Shown one piece after another: positions 22,867-31,988 of a DNA stretch of 35,629 nt. Position 1 is the first letter of the stretch, and each line of letters begins with the position of its first letter. The position numbers and the translations under genes were made by a program. The notes beneath the pieces were generated by a model that was not told the DNA's origin, ran no database searches, and saw only the letters and a list, made by a program, of their open reading frames with translations. This stretch comes from an uncultured Prevotellaceae bacterium (GTDB lineage: Bacteria; Bacteroidota; Bacteroidia; Bacteroidales; Bacteroidaceae), in contig CAMJQA010000034.1 of the NCBI GenBank assembly GCA_946407895.1, positions 1 to 35,629 on the forward strand. The letters run 5' to 3'.

Positions 22867-23919
22867 ATGAAGAGGATCTGCATTGTTCCATTTCTGTCGG
22901 TGTTGTTTATTTGTCTCAACGCCTGCCAGTCCCAGCCCGAATACTGTACCGTAAAGGGCTCCGTCAAAGGCTTGAAGGACGGGACAAGACTTGAATTGCT
23001 GGACGCACATGACCATTACAAGGTTATTGCGAAAACGCAGGTCAAAGAGGGCGCATACGAGTTCCGCCCCCAAGCTTCTGCACCTACCCACGTCTATCTC
23101 TATTCGGCTGACGATGAGCAGTTGAAGGACTTTTTCCTGGAACCGGGAACCATTGTTGCCGATATAGATGCAACGGATGAGGAGGATTATGCAGCCCATG
23201 CAGCAGGCACACCGTCCAATGATTTGTTACGCAAGATTAAACAATTGGATAGCAACGGCAATAAGGATGCCGCCGACGCAATCAGGGAAGAAGTCCTCAA
23301 TGCCGAAGAAACTGGCATCCTGGCACTTTACATGGCAGACGCCAGCGGCGCCACGGCTGCACAAGGGCTGGCGGTACTTGACCGCCTGTCGGAAAACCTT
23401 GCAGCGAAGCCCTATGTGACCGAATTGCGGGAAACACTGACCCGCCGGGCAAGAACGGAGCCCGCACCTGAAGGCAGCGAAAGCCCTAACTATTTCATTG
23501 ATATGGAGTTCCCGGACATCAACGGCAACCCGATCAGCCTGAGCTCCGTGGTGAACAACCCGGCCAACCGCTACATTCTCTTGGACTTCTGGGCCACCTG
23601 GTGCGGGCCCTGCCGGGAATCCATTCCCGAACTGCAAGCCCTGTATGAGAAATATCATGACAAAGGTCTTGAGATCTATTCTGTTTCGGAAGACGAAAAC
23701 GAAAATAACTGGAAGAGCTTTCTCCCGGAAAGTGGAATGAACTGGGTAAATGTCCGGGATACTCACCCCGGCAGGAATGACAACAGTATGATGACGGAGT
23801 ATGCCCTCCACGGCATCCCTACCATGCTCATCATCGACGGAGAAACCGGAGCCATCATTTTCAGGGACAGGATGAAAGACATAGCGACTGCCGTTACTGC
23901 GCTATTTCAACAGAATTAA
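22867..23919 (+). CDS. Thioredoxin-family lipoprotein with DUF4369-like N domain (TlpA-like)
   Basis: A 350-residue exported thiol-disulphide protein. The ATG at 22867 gives a normal lipoprotein signal (MKRICIVPFLSVLFICLNAC, lipobox LNAC) and has AAAGGA seven bases upstream; an in-frame ATG at 22831 would add 12 basic residues. After the signal comes a DUF4369-type beta domain (YCTVKGSVKGLKDGTRLELLD, FFLEPGTIVADID), a helical linker, and a C-terminal TlpA/ResA-like thioredoxin domain: YILLDFWATWCGPCRESIPE with C246 and C249, and the cis-proline loop GIPTMLIID. Likely reduces disulphides on exported proteins. Neighbours are gene remnants and a second thioredoxin protein. Confidence 0.92.
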   Translation: MKRICIVPFLSVLFICLNACQSQPEYCTVKGSVKGLKDGTRLELLDAHDHYKVIAKTQVKEGAYEFRPQASAPTHVYLYSADDEQLKDFFLEPGTIVADIDATDEEDYAAHAAGTPSNDLLRKIKQLDSNGNKDAADAIREEVLNAEETGILALYMADASGATAAQGLAVLDRLSENLAAKPYVTELRETLTRRARTEPAPEGSESPNYFIDMEFPDINGNPISLSSVVNNPANRYILLDFWATWCGPCRESIPELQALYEKYHDKGLEIYSVSEDENENNWKSFLPESGMNWVNVRDTHPGRNDNSMMTEYALHGIPTMLIIDGETGAIIFRDRMKDIATAVTALFQQN

Positions 23920-24038
23920 TTACTGTATTCTTCCCAAATCTGCTCGAAGTTGTCTGCTACGATAGCCCTCTTCCGGCCTGTTATTGCAAGGTGAACCAGT
24001 AGTCCTGCATTATATTCACGCTTCCGGCACGAGGTGTC
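23916..24038 (-). pseudogene. Possible 3-prime gene remnant on the minus strand
   Basis: A 40-codon open stretch with no start, bounded upstream by TAG and ending in TAA, that reads like a real protein end: REYNAGLLVHLAITGRKR followed by AIVADNFEQIWEEYSN. It lies between two thioredoxin-family genes, its stop overlapping that of the first. I cannot name the parent family; it may be chance. Confidence 0.3.
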
Positions 24039-24201
24039 CTAAGTCTGTTGTCGTCAATACTTTTCTCTATCTGTAAAGTCTTTTCCGTACGCTTCCGTCC
24101 CTTCATCCCCCCGATACGAAACAATTATAGCACAAAGGGGCAAAAAGCGGCTTCTTCACATTATTTAAGATGGCAATTGCCTGTAATTGCAGGAAATATC
24201 G

Positions 24202-24209
24202 TAACTTTG
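24202..24209 (+). promoter_or_regulatory. -7 box of the large thioredoxin-fold gene
   Basis: TAACTTTG fits TAnnTTTG, 31 bp before the ATG at 24241. A near-palindrome, CCTGTAATTGCAGG, lies at 24180-24193, just upstream. The rest of the 23920-24240 gap holds only the remnant above. Confidence 0.55.
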
Positions 24210-24240
24210 CCCCGCAAAGTATTGGAATACAGCAGGCAAT

Positions 24241-26106
24241 ATGGAAAAGACAATCCCTCAGAGGGCTGAAATGACAGCCCTGCCACAGAAAGGCCGCCTC
24301 CCGAACAAGGGCGGGCGGTTTTCCGGCCTTGCCCTGCAAAGGGCCATCCCCACGGTCTTGCTCGCCATCCTTGCATTGTCGGGGCGGGGGCAGACTGTTT
24401 GGGAAGAACCGCTGAAGGCCTACACCGCGGGCTACCTGAAAGTGCGCAAGGTAGAGCTGACGCCGGAAAAGACCGCACTCCACCTGCAATACTCGGCCCT
24501 CCCAGGCAATCGGTTCCGAATCAGCAAGGACAGCTACCTGCAAACAGACGGCAGGCAGTATGGCATCACGGGGAGCGACAGCATACAACTGGGCAGCCAG
24601 TCTGTTATGGGAAAGAGCGGCAGGCAAGACTTTGTCCTCTACTTCAAGCCACTGCCCGCCGGCACCAAGGAGTTCGACTTCCTGGAAGGCTTGAACGACG
24701 ACGACTTCAAGGTGTTTGGCATCCACAACAAAGACTATGTGATTCCGTCGGCTCCCGTACCGGCCGAGTATCAGGCAGACTATGCGGGGGAAGACACGCT
24801 GGAAGACCTGAGATACAGCCCCCAGCCGGCCACCATTCACTTCAAGGCACTAAACTACCGCAAGGGGATGCGCACCAGCATTCAGGTGCAGTACGTCGAC
24901 CTGAAGAATCCGGCCAGGCCGGTGGATGTCGAGTGTCGCCTGAACGACGAGGGCCTGGCGGAGCTGAGCCTGCCCATCGGGGTGCCACAGATGGTTGAGG
25001 CCACCATCTCCAACACCCCAGGATGGTCGGCCAACTATCTTTATCTGGCTCCGGACAAAGAGGTGACGGTGCTCGTTGACATGATGCGCGACGACATCGG
25101 ACGCGGGGACAGCAAATTCGTGGGCTTCAAAGGCTACCAGGCAAAGCTCGACTGGGAATACTACGCGGCCGACACAGACTCCAACAAAGGCAGCAACTAC
25201 ACCTTCAATCAGCAAGCCGACATCAAGGACATGCCTTCGCTGCTGAATTATATGGAGGGCCGAAAAGCCTTTCTGGAAGAATGGAAGCGCAGGGCCCCCT
25301 TCGCAGAGGCTACGAAGCAGGTGGTACTGCAAAACGGCAACATGCCCATATTCATAACTAAGCCTGTGCTGGATTCGCTCACCAGTGCCGAGGCATTTCG
25401 CAATTACCTGCTAAGCAAGCAGACCGAGCCCCTGCGTAGCCGCAAGACGTATCTCAACTACTTCTTCGTCTATTCCAGCCGGTACTATGCATTTGCCGAC
25501 ACCAGGGGCATCAGCGCCGACCTGGCCCGCTATTGCCACTACCTGCCCAAAGTGCTTGACGGCGAGGATGTGGCCAAGCCGCTGATAGAGGACTCCGCGC
25601 TGTCTGCCCTGTACGACAAATACGTAGCAGAATATCGTGCCACCGTAGCTGCAAACAAGCAAGGACTGGCCGAGAACATACACTACCTCGACATGACGGA
25701 GGTTGCGCCCCAGGACGTTCTGAAGACAATACTCAGCAAATACAGGGGCAAGACCATACTCATCGACCTTTGGGCAACATGGTGCGGCCCCTGCCTCTAT
25801 GGCCACAGGATCATGGCCCCCCTGAAGGAGGAATTGAAGGACAGGCCCATACAGTACATTTACATCTCGCCACCATCATCGCCCTATCAGGAATGGAAAA
25901 ACGCGATCAAGGAAATATCAGGGGAGCACTACTATGTAACGGACGCACAGTACAATGAGATTCTCCGTCATTACCAGTCGAACGGCATACCCACATACGC
26001 CATCTACAACGCCAATGGCAAACAGACCTATACCATCAGCGGTGTACCTGGCATTGAGGTATTCAGGAAGGAACTGGAGAAAGCGCTCCAGAGCCAAGAA
26101 CAATAA
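24241..26106 (+). CDS. Large exported thioredoxin-fold protein
   Basis: A 621-residue protein. The hydrophobic segment AIPTVLLAILALSGRGQ at about residues 35-51 serves as signal peptide; the start at 24241 fits the promoter, while the ATG 30 bp later would give a shorter lead. About 400 residues of beta-rich and helical sequence resembling the N-terminal region of Bacteroidetes TlpA-type proteins precede a C-terminal thioredoxin domain: KTILIDLWATWCGPCLYGHR with C515 and C518, and GIPTYAIYNANG as cis-proline loop. Probably a periplasmic thiol oxidoreductase with an unknown partner domain. Same strand as the previous thioredoxin gene but with its own promoter. Confidence 0.88.
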   Translation: MEKTIPQRAEMTALPQKGRLPNKGGRFSGLALQRAIPTVLLAILALSGRGQTVWEEPLKAYTAGYLKVRKVELTPEKTALHLQYSALPGNRFRISKDSYLQTDGRQYGITGSDSIQLGSQSVMGKSGRQDFVLYFKPLPAGTKEFDFLEGLNDDDFKVFGIHNKDYVIPSAPVPAEYQADYAGEDTLEDLRYSPQPATIHFKALNYRKGMRTSIQVQYVDLKNPARPVDVECRLNDEGLAELSLPIGVPQMVEATISNTPGWSANYLYLAPDKEVTVLVDMMRDDIGRGDSKFVGFKGYQAKLDWEYYAADTDSNKGSNYTFNQQADIKDMPSLLNYMEGRKAFLEEWKRRAPFAEATKQVVLQNGNMPIFITKPVLDSLTSAEAFRNYLLSKQTEPLRSRKTYLNYFFVYSSRYYAFADTRGISADLARYCHYLPKVLDGEDVAKPLIEDSALSALYDKYVAEYRATVAANKQGLAENIHYLDMTEVAPQDVLKTILSKYRGKTILIDLWATWCGPCLYGHRIMAPLKEELKDRPIQYIYISPPSSPYQEWKNAIKEISGEHYYVTDAQYNEILRHYQSNGIPTYAIYNANGKQTYTISGVPGIEVFRKELEKALQSQEQ

Positions 26107-26125
26107 TTTACGCATAACAAAATAA

Positions 26126-26236
26126 TTACCAAGCAGCGGCGGCAGCACGGTATCGCTATCCACATATACCAGCAGCGGCATGGGCGGCGGCGGTGGTCCC
26201 GGTGGAGGCAGCCCCGGTGGCGGCCCCGGCCACTAA
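26126..26236 (+). pseudogene. Glycine-rich C-terminal remnant
   Basis: Open from just after a TAA to TAA at 26234, with no start, encoding LPSSGGSTVSLSTYTSSGM followed by a tail of repeated Gly-Gly-Gly-Pro ending GPGH. Such Gly/Pro tails end some Bacteroidetes exported carbohydrate-binding-domain proteins. Read as the last 36 codons of a lost gene; it could also be non-coding GC-rich sequence. Confidence 0.4.
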
Positions 26237-26327
26237 GGATGCGGGGGAAAGCCCTCCATCCTGTTAAATATACTTAAAAAAGCAGAGAAAAGGAGCCGTT
26301 TCCTGCTCCCCAGTCGGGAAAAACCCA

Positions 26328-26335
26328 TATCTTTG
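26328..26335 (+). promoter_or_regulatory. -7 box of the LRR lipoprotein gene
   Basis: TATCTTTG fits TAnnTTTG, 41 bp before the ATG, and is followed by GCAGCG as at the duplicate 22639-22646. Confidence 0.55.
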
Positions 26336-26376
26336 CAGCGTTAATCCAAAAATAAACGAACTAAAACAACACGACT

Positions 26377-27576
26377 ATGAAAAAGTATTCCTATCTATTC
26401 CTGGCCCTGCTCACACTGGCCCTCACGGCCTGCAACAGCGACGACCCGCAGCCCAACACCCCGCCCCAGCCCGCAGAAGAACCCGGTTCACCCATAGTAG
26501 TCAGCGTGGATAACGACGGCAAGGCCGACGGAGGACACACCTTCGAGATGATAGACGAGACGAACTTCTACATCGACGACATCAAGTACACCAAAAACCA
26601 CCTTGGCGAGCTAATGGTTTCGGGCTACCACAAGTCCTTCTTCGAGGGCGAGGCGAAGCTTATCAGCGCCTTGAAGTACCACGGACGTGAGCTGAAGGTG
26701 ACGAGCATCAGCAACGGAGCATTCAGCCAGTGCCGCACCCTGACGGCCGTCAGCATCCCCGACTGTATAACAGAGATCTCTGACAGAGCCTTCACCGGCT
26801 GCTCGCAACTGGCCTCGGTAAACATACCCGCCACCGTAACGCGCATCGGTAGCGATGCCTTTCAAGGCTGCACAAGCCTTCCTGCTACTGACAACATCAG
26901 GTATGCAGATACATACCTGGTCGAGCCAACCGACAATACACTGACAGCCTATACCATAAAAGAAGGGACCAGGTATATTGGCGACAGAGCCTTCTATAAC
27001 TGCCAGAGCATGACGTCCCTCAGGATTCCCGAGGGAGTGGAGACCATCGGAAGCCAAGCCTTTTGGGAGTGCAAGAACTTATCGTCTATCAATATACCTG
27101 TGACCGTATCGGAGGTTCTACTGAATGCCTTCGAGGATTGCGACAAACTGACGCACGTAACCATCAGCTGCCCATCTGTGGGCAGTTGGTTCAACAATCA
27201 TCCCTCCATAAAAGAGGTCACCTTGGGTGACAAAGTAACCACCATCAAGGAATCGGCCTTCCGCAAATGCACGGGCCTGACCACCATCAACATCCCCGAG
27301 AGCGTAAGGACGATAGGTAGTAATGCATTCCAATACTGTTCCAGCCTGACCACCATCAGCATACCCGAAGGGGTGACAAGTATTGAAGGCGGGATACTCT
27401 GGGAATGCCCTAAGCTGACCGACATATATTGCTACATCAAGGAACCGCCCACGCTCCCAACAGAGTCCCTCATAACCAACAACGGGTCAACCACCCTCCA
27501 CGTGCCCGCCGAATCGGTGGAGAAGTACAAAGCGGCCAAAGGGTGGAATTTCTTGAAGAACATAGTGGCTATTTGA
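26377..27576 (+). CDS. BspA-type leucine-rich-repeat lipoprotein
   Basis: A 399-residue surface lipoprotein. The signal peptide MKKYSYLFLALLTLALTAC has lipobox LTAC followed by NSDDP, then a Pro-rich linker. From about residue 90 it is built of LRR_5 (BspA-like) repeats of about 23 residues, with the recurring pattern IG..AF..C..L..I.IPE.V (for example YIGDRAFYNCQSMTSLRIPE and TIGSNAFQYCSSLTTISIPE). The C-terminal LHVPAESVEKYKAAKGWNFLKNI is the standard cap of this family. Such proteins bind host or microbial partners; the ligand here is unknown. Convergent with the glycosyltransferase block, 50 bp away, with no clear terminator between. Confidence 0.93.
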   Translation: MKKYSYLFLALLTLALTACNSDDPQPNTPPQPAEEPGSPIVVSVDNDGKADGGHTFEMIDETNFYIDDIKYTKNHLGELMVSGYHKSFFEGEAKLISALKYHGRELKVTSISNGAFSQCRTLTAVSIPDCITEISDRAFTGCSQLASVNIPATVTRIGSDAFQGCTSLPATDNIRYADTYLVEPTDNTLTAYTIKEGTRYIGDRAFYNCQSMTSLRIPEGVETIGSQAFWECKNLSSINIPVTVSEVLLNAFEDCDKLTHVTISCPSVGSWFNNHPSIKEVTLGDKVTTIKESAFRKCTGLTTINIPESVRTIGSNAFQYCSSLTTISIPEGVTSIEGGILWECPKLTDIYCYIKEPPTLPTESLITNNGSTTLHVPAESVEKYKAAKGWNFLKNIVAI

Positions 27577-27626
27577 CAGGAGAGAATGCAATAAAGGTGA
27601 GGGTGAGACAGGCCAAAGATTATCCA

Positions 27627-28769
27627 TCACTTGCCAGAAGATATCCTGGGCATCGCCTCGTAGTCTGCCAGATATGCGCAAGCTATCCGATGCCAGTCGA
27701 ACAGGCTGAAATCAACACCCCCGTTGCCGAACTGCTCGGGGTGCGACAGAATCCGCTTCAAGGCCAGGCAAATATCCCCCGCACTCTTAGGATTCACGGC
27801 AAGGCCCACAGGCGGTTCGCACTCCGGGAACATGCCGTCGATGCCATCATTCTGCGTAAACACGATGGGCAGCCCCTGCGATAGCGCCTCCACATAGACC
27901 AGCCCGAACGTCTCGGACATGCTGGGCATGCAGAATACTCCATGCCGGCGCATGAGGGCTGCCAGTTCGGCACGGTCATGTATGGCACCCCTGAAATCCA
28001 CAAAATCTCTGTTATTATCTATCACCTTGCCCACGCGTTCGCCACAGTCCTTACCGCCACCAACCAAGGTGAGCCGGACATTGCGGAAAGCCTCCTCCCT
28101 GCGCAAGAGACGCACGGCCTCAACGAGTCGTGGTACGTTCTTTCGACACTGAAAATCACCCACGTATAGCACATCACGCCCGGGCAAAGGCTCCCGGTTC
28201 AAGTGCCGAAGCCAATAGTCATCCACGCCGTTAGGACGCAGCACGCAGCGTTCCTCAATCTCCCCGCGCAGGCCTCGGGCCCAAGGCAAACGCCAGAAAC
28301 GGCGGCGCATGGCCTCGGAGATGAAGTAGATACGCCTCGCATGGCGGAGAATCCGAAGGCCAAGCGGCCAGAGGTGAGGAGCAAGACGCCCAAAATCGCT
28401 TACATCAGTTGAGCGCACCGCCACCACATAGGGCACTCCCCAGCGCTCCCAGGCCATCATGGCCAGCGCCCCGTCGGAGAAAACCGTAGCCGCATGGATA
28501 AGGTCGAAACCGGGAACATCTACAAGACGGCACATATTGCGAAAGACCGTATGCCGCTTCAGGTGGAACAAAGCGCGATGCCAAGGCCTCAGTACGTAGC
28601 TGTAAACCAGCGTGAGCCGCTGCCCCTCGAAAGCGTTGCGCCCCACGAGGTCGGCCCTGCGCACAGGGCAATAGACCGTCTGCCGAAGGCCTTGGCCGTC
28701 CAGTTCCCTCACCAGGTTGCCGTGCACGCGGCTCCCGGAAAAATCGTTACAGATGTGCAGAATGTTCAT
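27627..28769 (-). CDS. GT4 family glycosyltransferase
   Basis: Retaining GT-B glycosyltransferase of 380 residues. ATG at 28769 is chosen (MNILHICNDFSGSRVHGN); an in-frame GTG at 28775 overlaps the previous stop. Motifs are RPNGVDDYWL, VLYVGDFQCRKNVPRLVEA, VRLTLVGGG and the GT4 signature MPSMSETFGLVYVEALSQGLPIV with its E-x7-E glutamates. Last gene of the main polysaccharide operon; adds a sugar to the lipid-linked repeat unit. Sugar specificity cannot be read. Confidence 0.93.
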   Translation of the reverse strand: MNILHICNDFSGSRVHGNLVRELDGQGLRQTVYCPVRRADLVGRNAFEGQRLTLVYSYVLRPWHRALFHLKRHTVFRNMCRLVDVPGFDLIHAATVFSDGALAMMAWERWGVPYVVAVRSTDVSDFGRLAPHLWPLGLRILRHARRIYFISEAMRRRFWRLPWARGLRGEIEERCVLRPNGVDDYWLRHLNREPLPGRDVLYVGDFQCRKNVPRLVEAVRLLRREEAFRNVRLTLVGGGKDCGERVGKVIDNNRDFVDFRGAIHDRAELAALMRRHGVFCMPSMSETFGLVYVEALSQGLPIVFTQNDGIDGMFPECEPPVGLAVNPKSAGDICLALKRILSHPEQFGNGGVDFSLFDWHRIACAYLADYEAMPRISSGK

Positions 28770-28771
28770 AG

Positions 28772-29905
28772 TCACAAGTTATTAAAAGTTTTGACGGCCT
28801 GCCACATCCGCTCAACGCCGCTCTCGAATCCGAAAACAGAGAAGTAGGCATCCTGGATGGAACGCTGTAAATCCGGCGAGGCTGGCAGAGAGGAGAGCCT
28901 GCACAATCCATTCCGGAAGGAGGCCTCGTCACAATATGATGCGAAAAACGGTTCGCCATAGAACATATCATATCCACGTGCAGAGATGGCATGCGTCAGC
29001 ACGGGCAGGCCTTGGCGAAGTCCATCCATCACGCGAAGTTTCAGACCACCACCAACATGAGTGGGACAAAGGAAAATGCGACAGGTCTCCACCACCCGCG
29101 TCATATCAGGCGGATTGGGAATAAGCTCTACCACATCGGCATGCTGTCTGGCAAAATCCTGAATGCTGGCAACTGGATTACGCCCGGCAATACGCAGACT
29201 CCAGTCTGGCAAGAGGTTTCGGAAACACTTATAATAATGCTGGCTGAAATCCAACACGCCACGCTCGGTCTGCACTGTATCCATGCTGCCCGTGATGGCT
29301 ATAATATTTCCAGGCTCCGTATTGCGGAGCACGGGGCGCTCAATATCCTTTGGTTCAAAAACGCCCAAAAGACAGTTAACAGGCCGAGTCCCATAGGCCT
29401 GCTCGAACAAGTTGATATCTGCCTGCGTCAAGAAGCAGTTCACATCAGCACGGCTATAGGCCATATGCTCCACACGACTCACCAAGCCTCCGTATATTCC
29501 GCCCAGCGTCAATAGGTCACGACTGCCTTTGTGATATTCACACTCGAAGTTATGATGAATCACCATGATACGAAGTCCCGCACGATGGATGAGATCCATC
29601 ATATCGCCCGCATAAATGCCCCCGTTTATCACGCAGAATCCATATTCACCACGGTGAGCCTCCAGATACGCCTGCATAAAGCGACGGTAGCGATGGATGC
29701 TGCCACTGAGCAGGGCCTTCCAATGAGGGCGAGGAGGTACAGGAACTGCCTCGGCATAGCGCCCTCCACAGTACTCACGAGGCATCAGCATATCCACACG
29801 ACCGGGGTACAAGTGGCACAATGCATCATAAAAGGCCCGGGCTGCCAACCCCCCGCCATCGCGTTTGCCCAGATTAAATGGAGCCAAATACAAAATCTTG
29901 TCCAT
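28772..29905 (-). CDS. GT4-like glycosyltransferase
   Basis: GT-B glycosyltransferase of 377 residues. The N-terminal DKILYLAPFNLGKRDGGGLAAR opens a Rossmann domain; the C-terminal half has IIAITGSMDTVQTERG, LRIAGRNP and the donor-site stretch CRIFLCPTHVGGGLKLRVMDGLRQGLPVL, where the usual E-x7-E pair is changed. Part of the minus-strand polysaccharide operon, almost touching the next GT4 gene. Confidence 0.88.
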   Translation of the reverse strand: MDKILYLAPFNLGKRDGGGLAARAFYDALCHLYPGRVDMLMPREYCGGRYAEAVPVPPRPHWKALLSGSIHRYRRFMQAYLEAHRGEYGFCVINGGIYAGDMMDLIHRAGLRIMVIHHNFECEYHKGSRDLLTLGGIYGGLVSRVEHMAYSRADVNCFLTQADINLFEQAYGTRPVNCLLGVFEPKDIERPVLRNTEPGNIIAITGSMDTVQTERGVLDFSQHYYKCFRNLLPDWSLRIAGRNPVASIQDFARQHADVVELIPNPPDMTRVVETCRIFLCPTHVGGGLKLRVMDGLRQGLPVLTHAISARGYDMFYGEPFFASYCDEASFRNGLCRLSSLPASPDLQRSIQDAYFSVFGFESGVERMWQAVKTFNNL

Positions 29906-29927
29906 ATTCTCGAACTCTATCAGGTGG

Positions 29928-30815
29928 TCATCGCCACCGCAAATGGTTACTCATTATCTTCCACAGCGTACCCATGCCGGAAAAAAGCGTTCCCGAGCGC
30001 ACGAGCATCCACAACGTGCAGAGCACGGTTCCAAAACCATAACGACGTGCATCCAGCAGGTAGAGCATCATCGCCTTCTTCTCGGCGTAAGGGTAATCTT
30101 CATAAAACTTATTGCGCCGTATGTATGCGTCTAACCGACACAGGAAGTTCTGCGAGCTGCGACGTTGATTGTCCCACAGACTGCCACGGCGGCTCGTCAC
30201 GGTATAGAGCACCTTATCCGAAGCCTCTACACGCCGGGCCCAGCAGGTGGCTTTCACGGCAAACATTAGGTCGTTGGCCACCATCGTCTCATCGTAGCGG
30301 ACGCCTCGCTCCATGACGAAACTGCGCCGAACCATACGGCACCAAGGGGTAGGCATGGAAAGCGAAGCCTGCTGAGCTGTCTGTTCACCACTGAAAGCAC
30401 GGCGTACGTTCTCATTGAGTACCAGATGGCGGTCAGAGGGTTCTCCCGTGTCGGAATCCACGCTGTCGGCCATGAAGAGAATCAAGTCCGATTCGGAATC
30501 CACGAACGAAGAAATCGTCTCGTAGAAGTCGGGTGCAAAGAAGTCGTCGGCATCGGCAAAGATGAGCCACTTGCCGTCGGCCCGCTCCAGACCCACATTA
30601 CGCGCGTGGCCCGCACCGCCTCCCTGCTTGTCAAACACCACCTCTACATCGGGCCGCTCCATGCCCGGGAAATGGTCGAAATCGACAGCTTGGGGCAAAC
30701 TATTGTCATCTACCACAATAACCTGAAGGTCATCATGCGGCGGTATGCTATTCAGACAACGCTGTAGCAGCGATGGGATATCGTGGTGAGGTATTATGAC
30801 GGAGTAGTTGTGCAT
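29928..30815 (-). CDS. GT2 family glycosyltransferase
   Basis: GT-A glycosyltransferase of 295 residues. The start at 30815 gives MHNYSVIIPHHDIPSLLQRC, the typical opening; the frame continues to 30851. It has VIVVDDNS, GGAGHARNVGLERADGKWLIFADADDFF with DADD near residue 86, and a C-terminal stretch rich in basic and aromatic residues that may contact the membrane. It overlaps the end of the wzy gene by 22 bp, so the two are probably translationally coupled. Confidence 0.9.
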   Translation of the reverse strand: MHNYSVIIPHHDIPSLLQRCLNSIPPHDDLQVIVVDDNSLPQAVDFDHFPGMERPDVEVVFDKQGGGAGHARNVGLERADGKWLIFADADDFFAPDFYETISSFVDSESDLILFMADSVDSDTGEPSDRHLVLNENVRRAFSGEQTAQQASLSMPTPWCRMVRRSFVMERGVRYDETMVANDLMFAVKATCWARRVEASDKVLYTVTSRRGSLWDNQRRSSQNFLCRLDAYIRRNKFYEDYPYAEKKAMMLYLLDARRYGFGTVLCTLWMLVRSGTLFSGMGTLWKIMSNHLRWR

Positions 30816-31984
30816 GGCTGATGATAGTCGGGGAAATAATAAATCATGCAAAGCATATAGAACACAAAGAAAAGAGGATAAACCTCAAAGCACATCATGA
30901 ACAACATGGTAACAAAGCCAAACTGCAAAAGCAAGGCAAGGCGGCCCTCGCACTGACGGATACGACGATAAGCCATGACGAAGATGCCTATGAGAACGGC
31001 CATCAGCACTATGCCACCATATATGAGAACGCCGTAGATAAAATTATGGGGGCCGATAGCCTCAGCATTCATGTGCTCCAAATACCAGTCGTTACTGACG
31101 TAACCATAACCTATGAGAGGTGATTCGGAGAAGAGTCGCCCGGCTGCATCCCACATAGCAGTACGATTGGTAAATGTAAGGTCTTTCCCCAATACATCCT
31201 CGACCAAATATGATGCGAACTCGTTGTTGTACAGGCCCTCGCCTGAAAAACATACAAGAAATTGGAAAAGCAGGTAGAAAACGAAGAAACCATACAGGCC
31301 CCAGCGAAGCAGACGAGTAGGTACAAGCAAACAGGCCACGGTGAAAAGAATGATACAGGAAAGAGCCGTCATGGAACCCACCATAATCAGCGTGGTAATA
31401 GCAACTGCGGTAACAGCTAACGTATTCAACACCCACCGTTTGCCATAAGGCGTACACAACAGGCTGGAGACAATTCCGCAGAAGAAGCGGCACCCCATCT
31501 GGTTGTAATTTCCCCCCAGGATAAAACTGTCGAACGAATCTTCAGCAGCAAACATCCAGTCGGGAAAGAGAAGCATAAGTGCCAAATTGCCGTAGATACA
31601 AGCTGAAAAGACCAAGGCCAGGGTTTTCAACAGCGTGTCGAAGTGCAATTTATAGTACTCCGTCAGAATGAGCAGCAACATAACTTGCACCGTCTGATAG
31701 ACGGCCATCTTCAGATAGTTGGCATTGATAAGCGTGAAGACGACAAAAAGCATGTAGAAAAACATCACCGCAGCTGGGAAATAAGGTAACTCCATACGCA
31801 GCAAATACAAAAAGCCCATCAGCCCCAAGTTCAGGAAGCAAATGCCCAGCGTCAGATATGACAAGGGCTGTAGGAAACCGAAGACATTGAACGTCAATAG
31901 CGTCTGCAGCATGAGCCACACTGCTGTCCAACAAAGCAGAAAATCGGACTCGGCAAGGTTGAAGGTCAAGGACAGTTTCTTCAT
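30794..31984 (-). CDS. O-antigen/capsule polymerase, Wzy-like
   Basis: Integral membrane protein of 396 residues with about ten or more predicted helices, including FLLCWTAVWLMLQTLLTFNVFGF and LLRWGLYGFFVFYLLFQFLVCF. A large periplasmic loop follows, with FTNRTAMWDAAGRLFSESPLIGYGYVSND and EAIGPHNFIYGVLIYGGIVLM. The RTAMWDAA...LIGYG and HNFI features are typical of the Wzy/WaaL O-antigen ligase superfamily. It would polymerise repeat units in the periplasm. The ATG at 31984 is chosen; the frame continues to 32014 but would overlap the TupA-like gene. Confidence 0.88.
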   Translation of the reverse strand: MKKLSLTFNLAESDFLLCWTAVWLMLQTLLTFNVFGFLQPLSYLTLGICFLNLGLMGFLYLLRMELPYFPAAVMFFYMLFVVFTLINANYLKMAVYQTVQVMLLLILTEYYKLHFDTLLKTLALVFSACIYGNLALMLLFPDWMFAAEDSFDSFILGGNYNQMGCRFFCGIVSSLLCTPYGKRWVLNTLAVTAVAITTLIMVGSMTALSCIILFTVACLLVPTRLLRWGLYGFFVFYLLFQFLVCFSGEGLYNNEFASYLVEDVLGKDLTFTNRTAMWDAAGRLFSESPLIGYGYVSNDWYLEHMNAEAIGPHNFIYGVLIYGGIVLMAVLIGIFVMAYRRIRQCEGRLALLLQFGFVTMLFMMCFEVYPLFFVFYMLCMIYYFPDYHQPCTTTPS

Positions 31985-31988
31985 AAGC

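Noticed and set aside
17880..27600. Insertion sequence or integrase as the cause of the island
   Set aside because: No transposase, integrase or clear terminal inverted repeats with target duplication were seen at the island edges.
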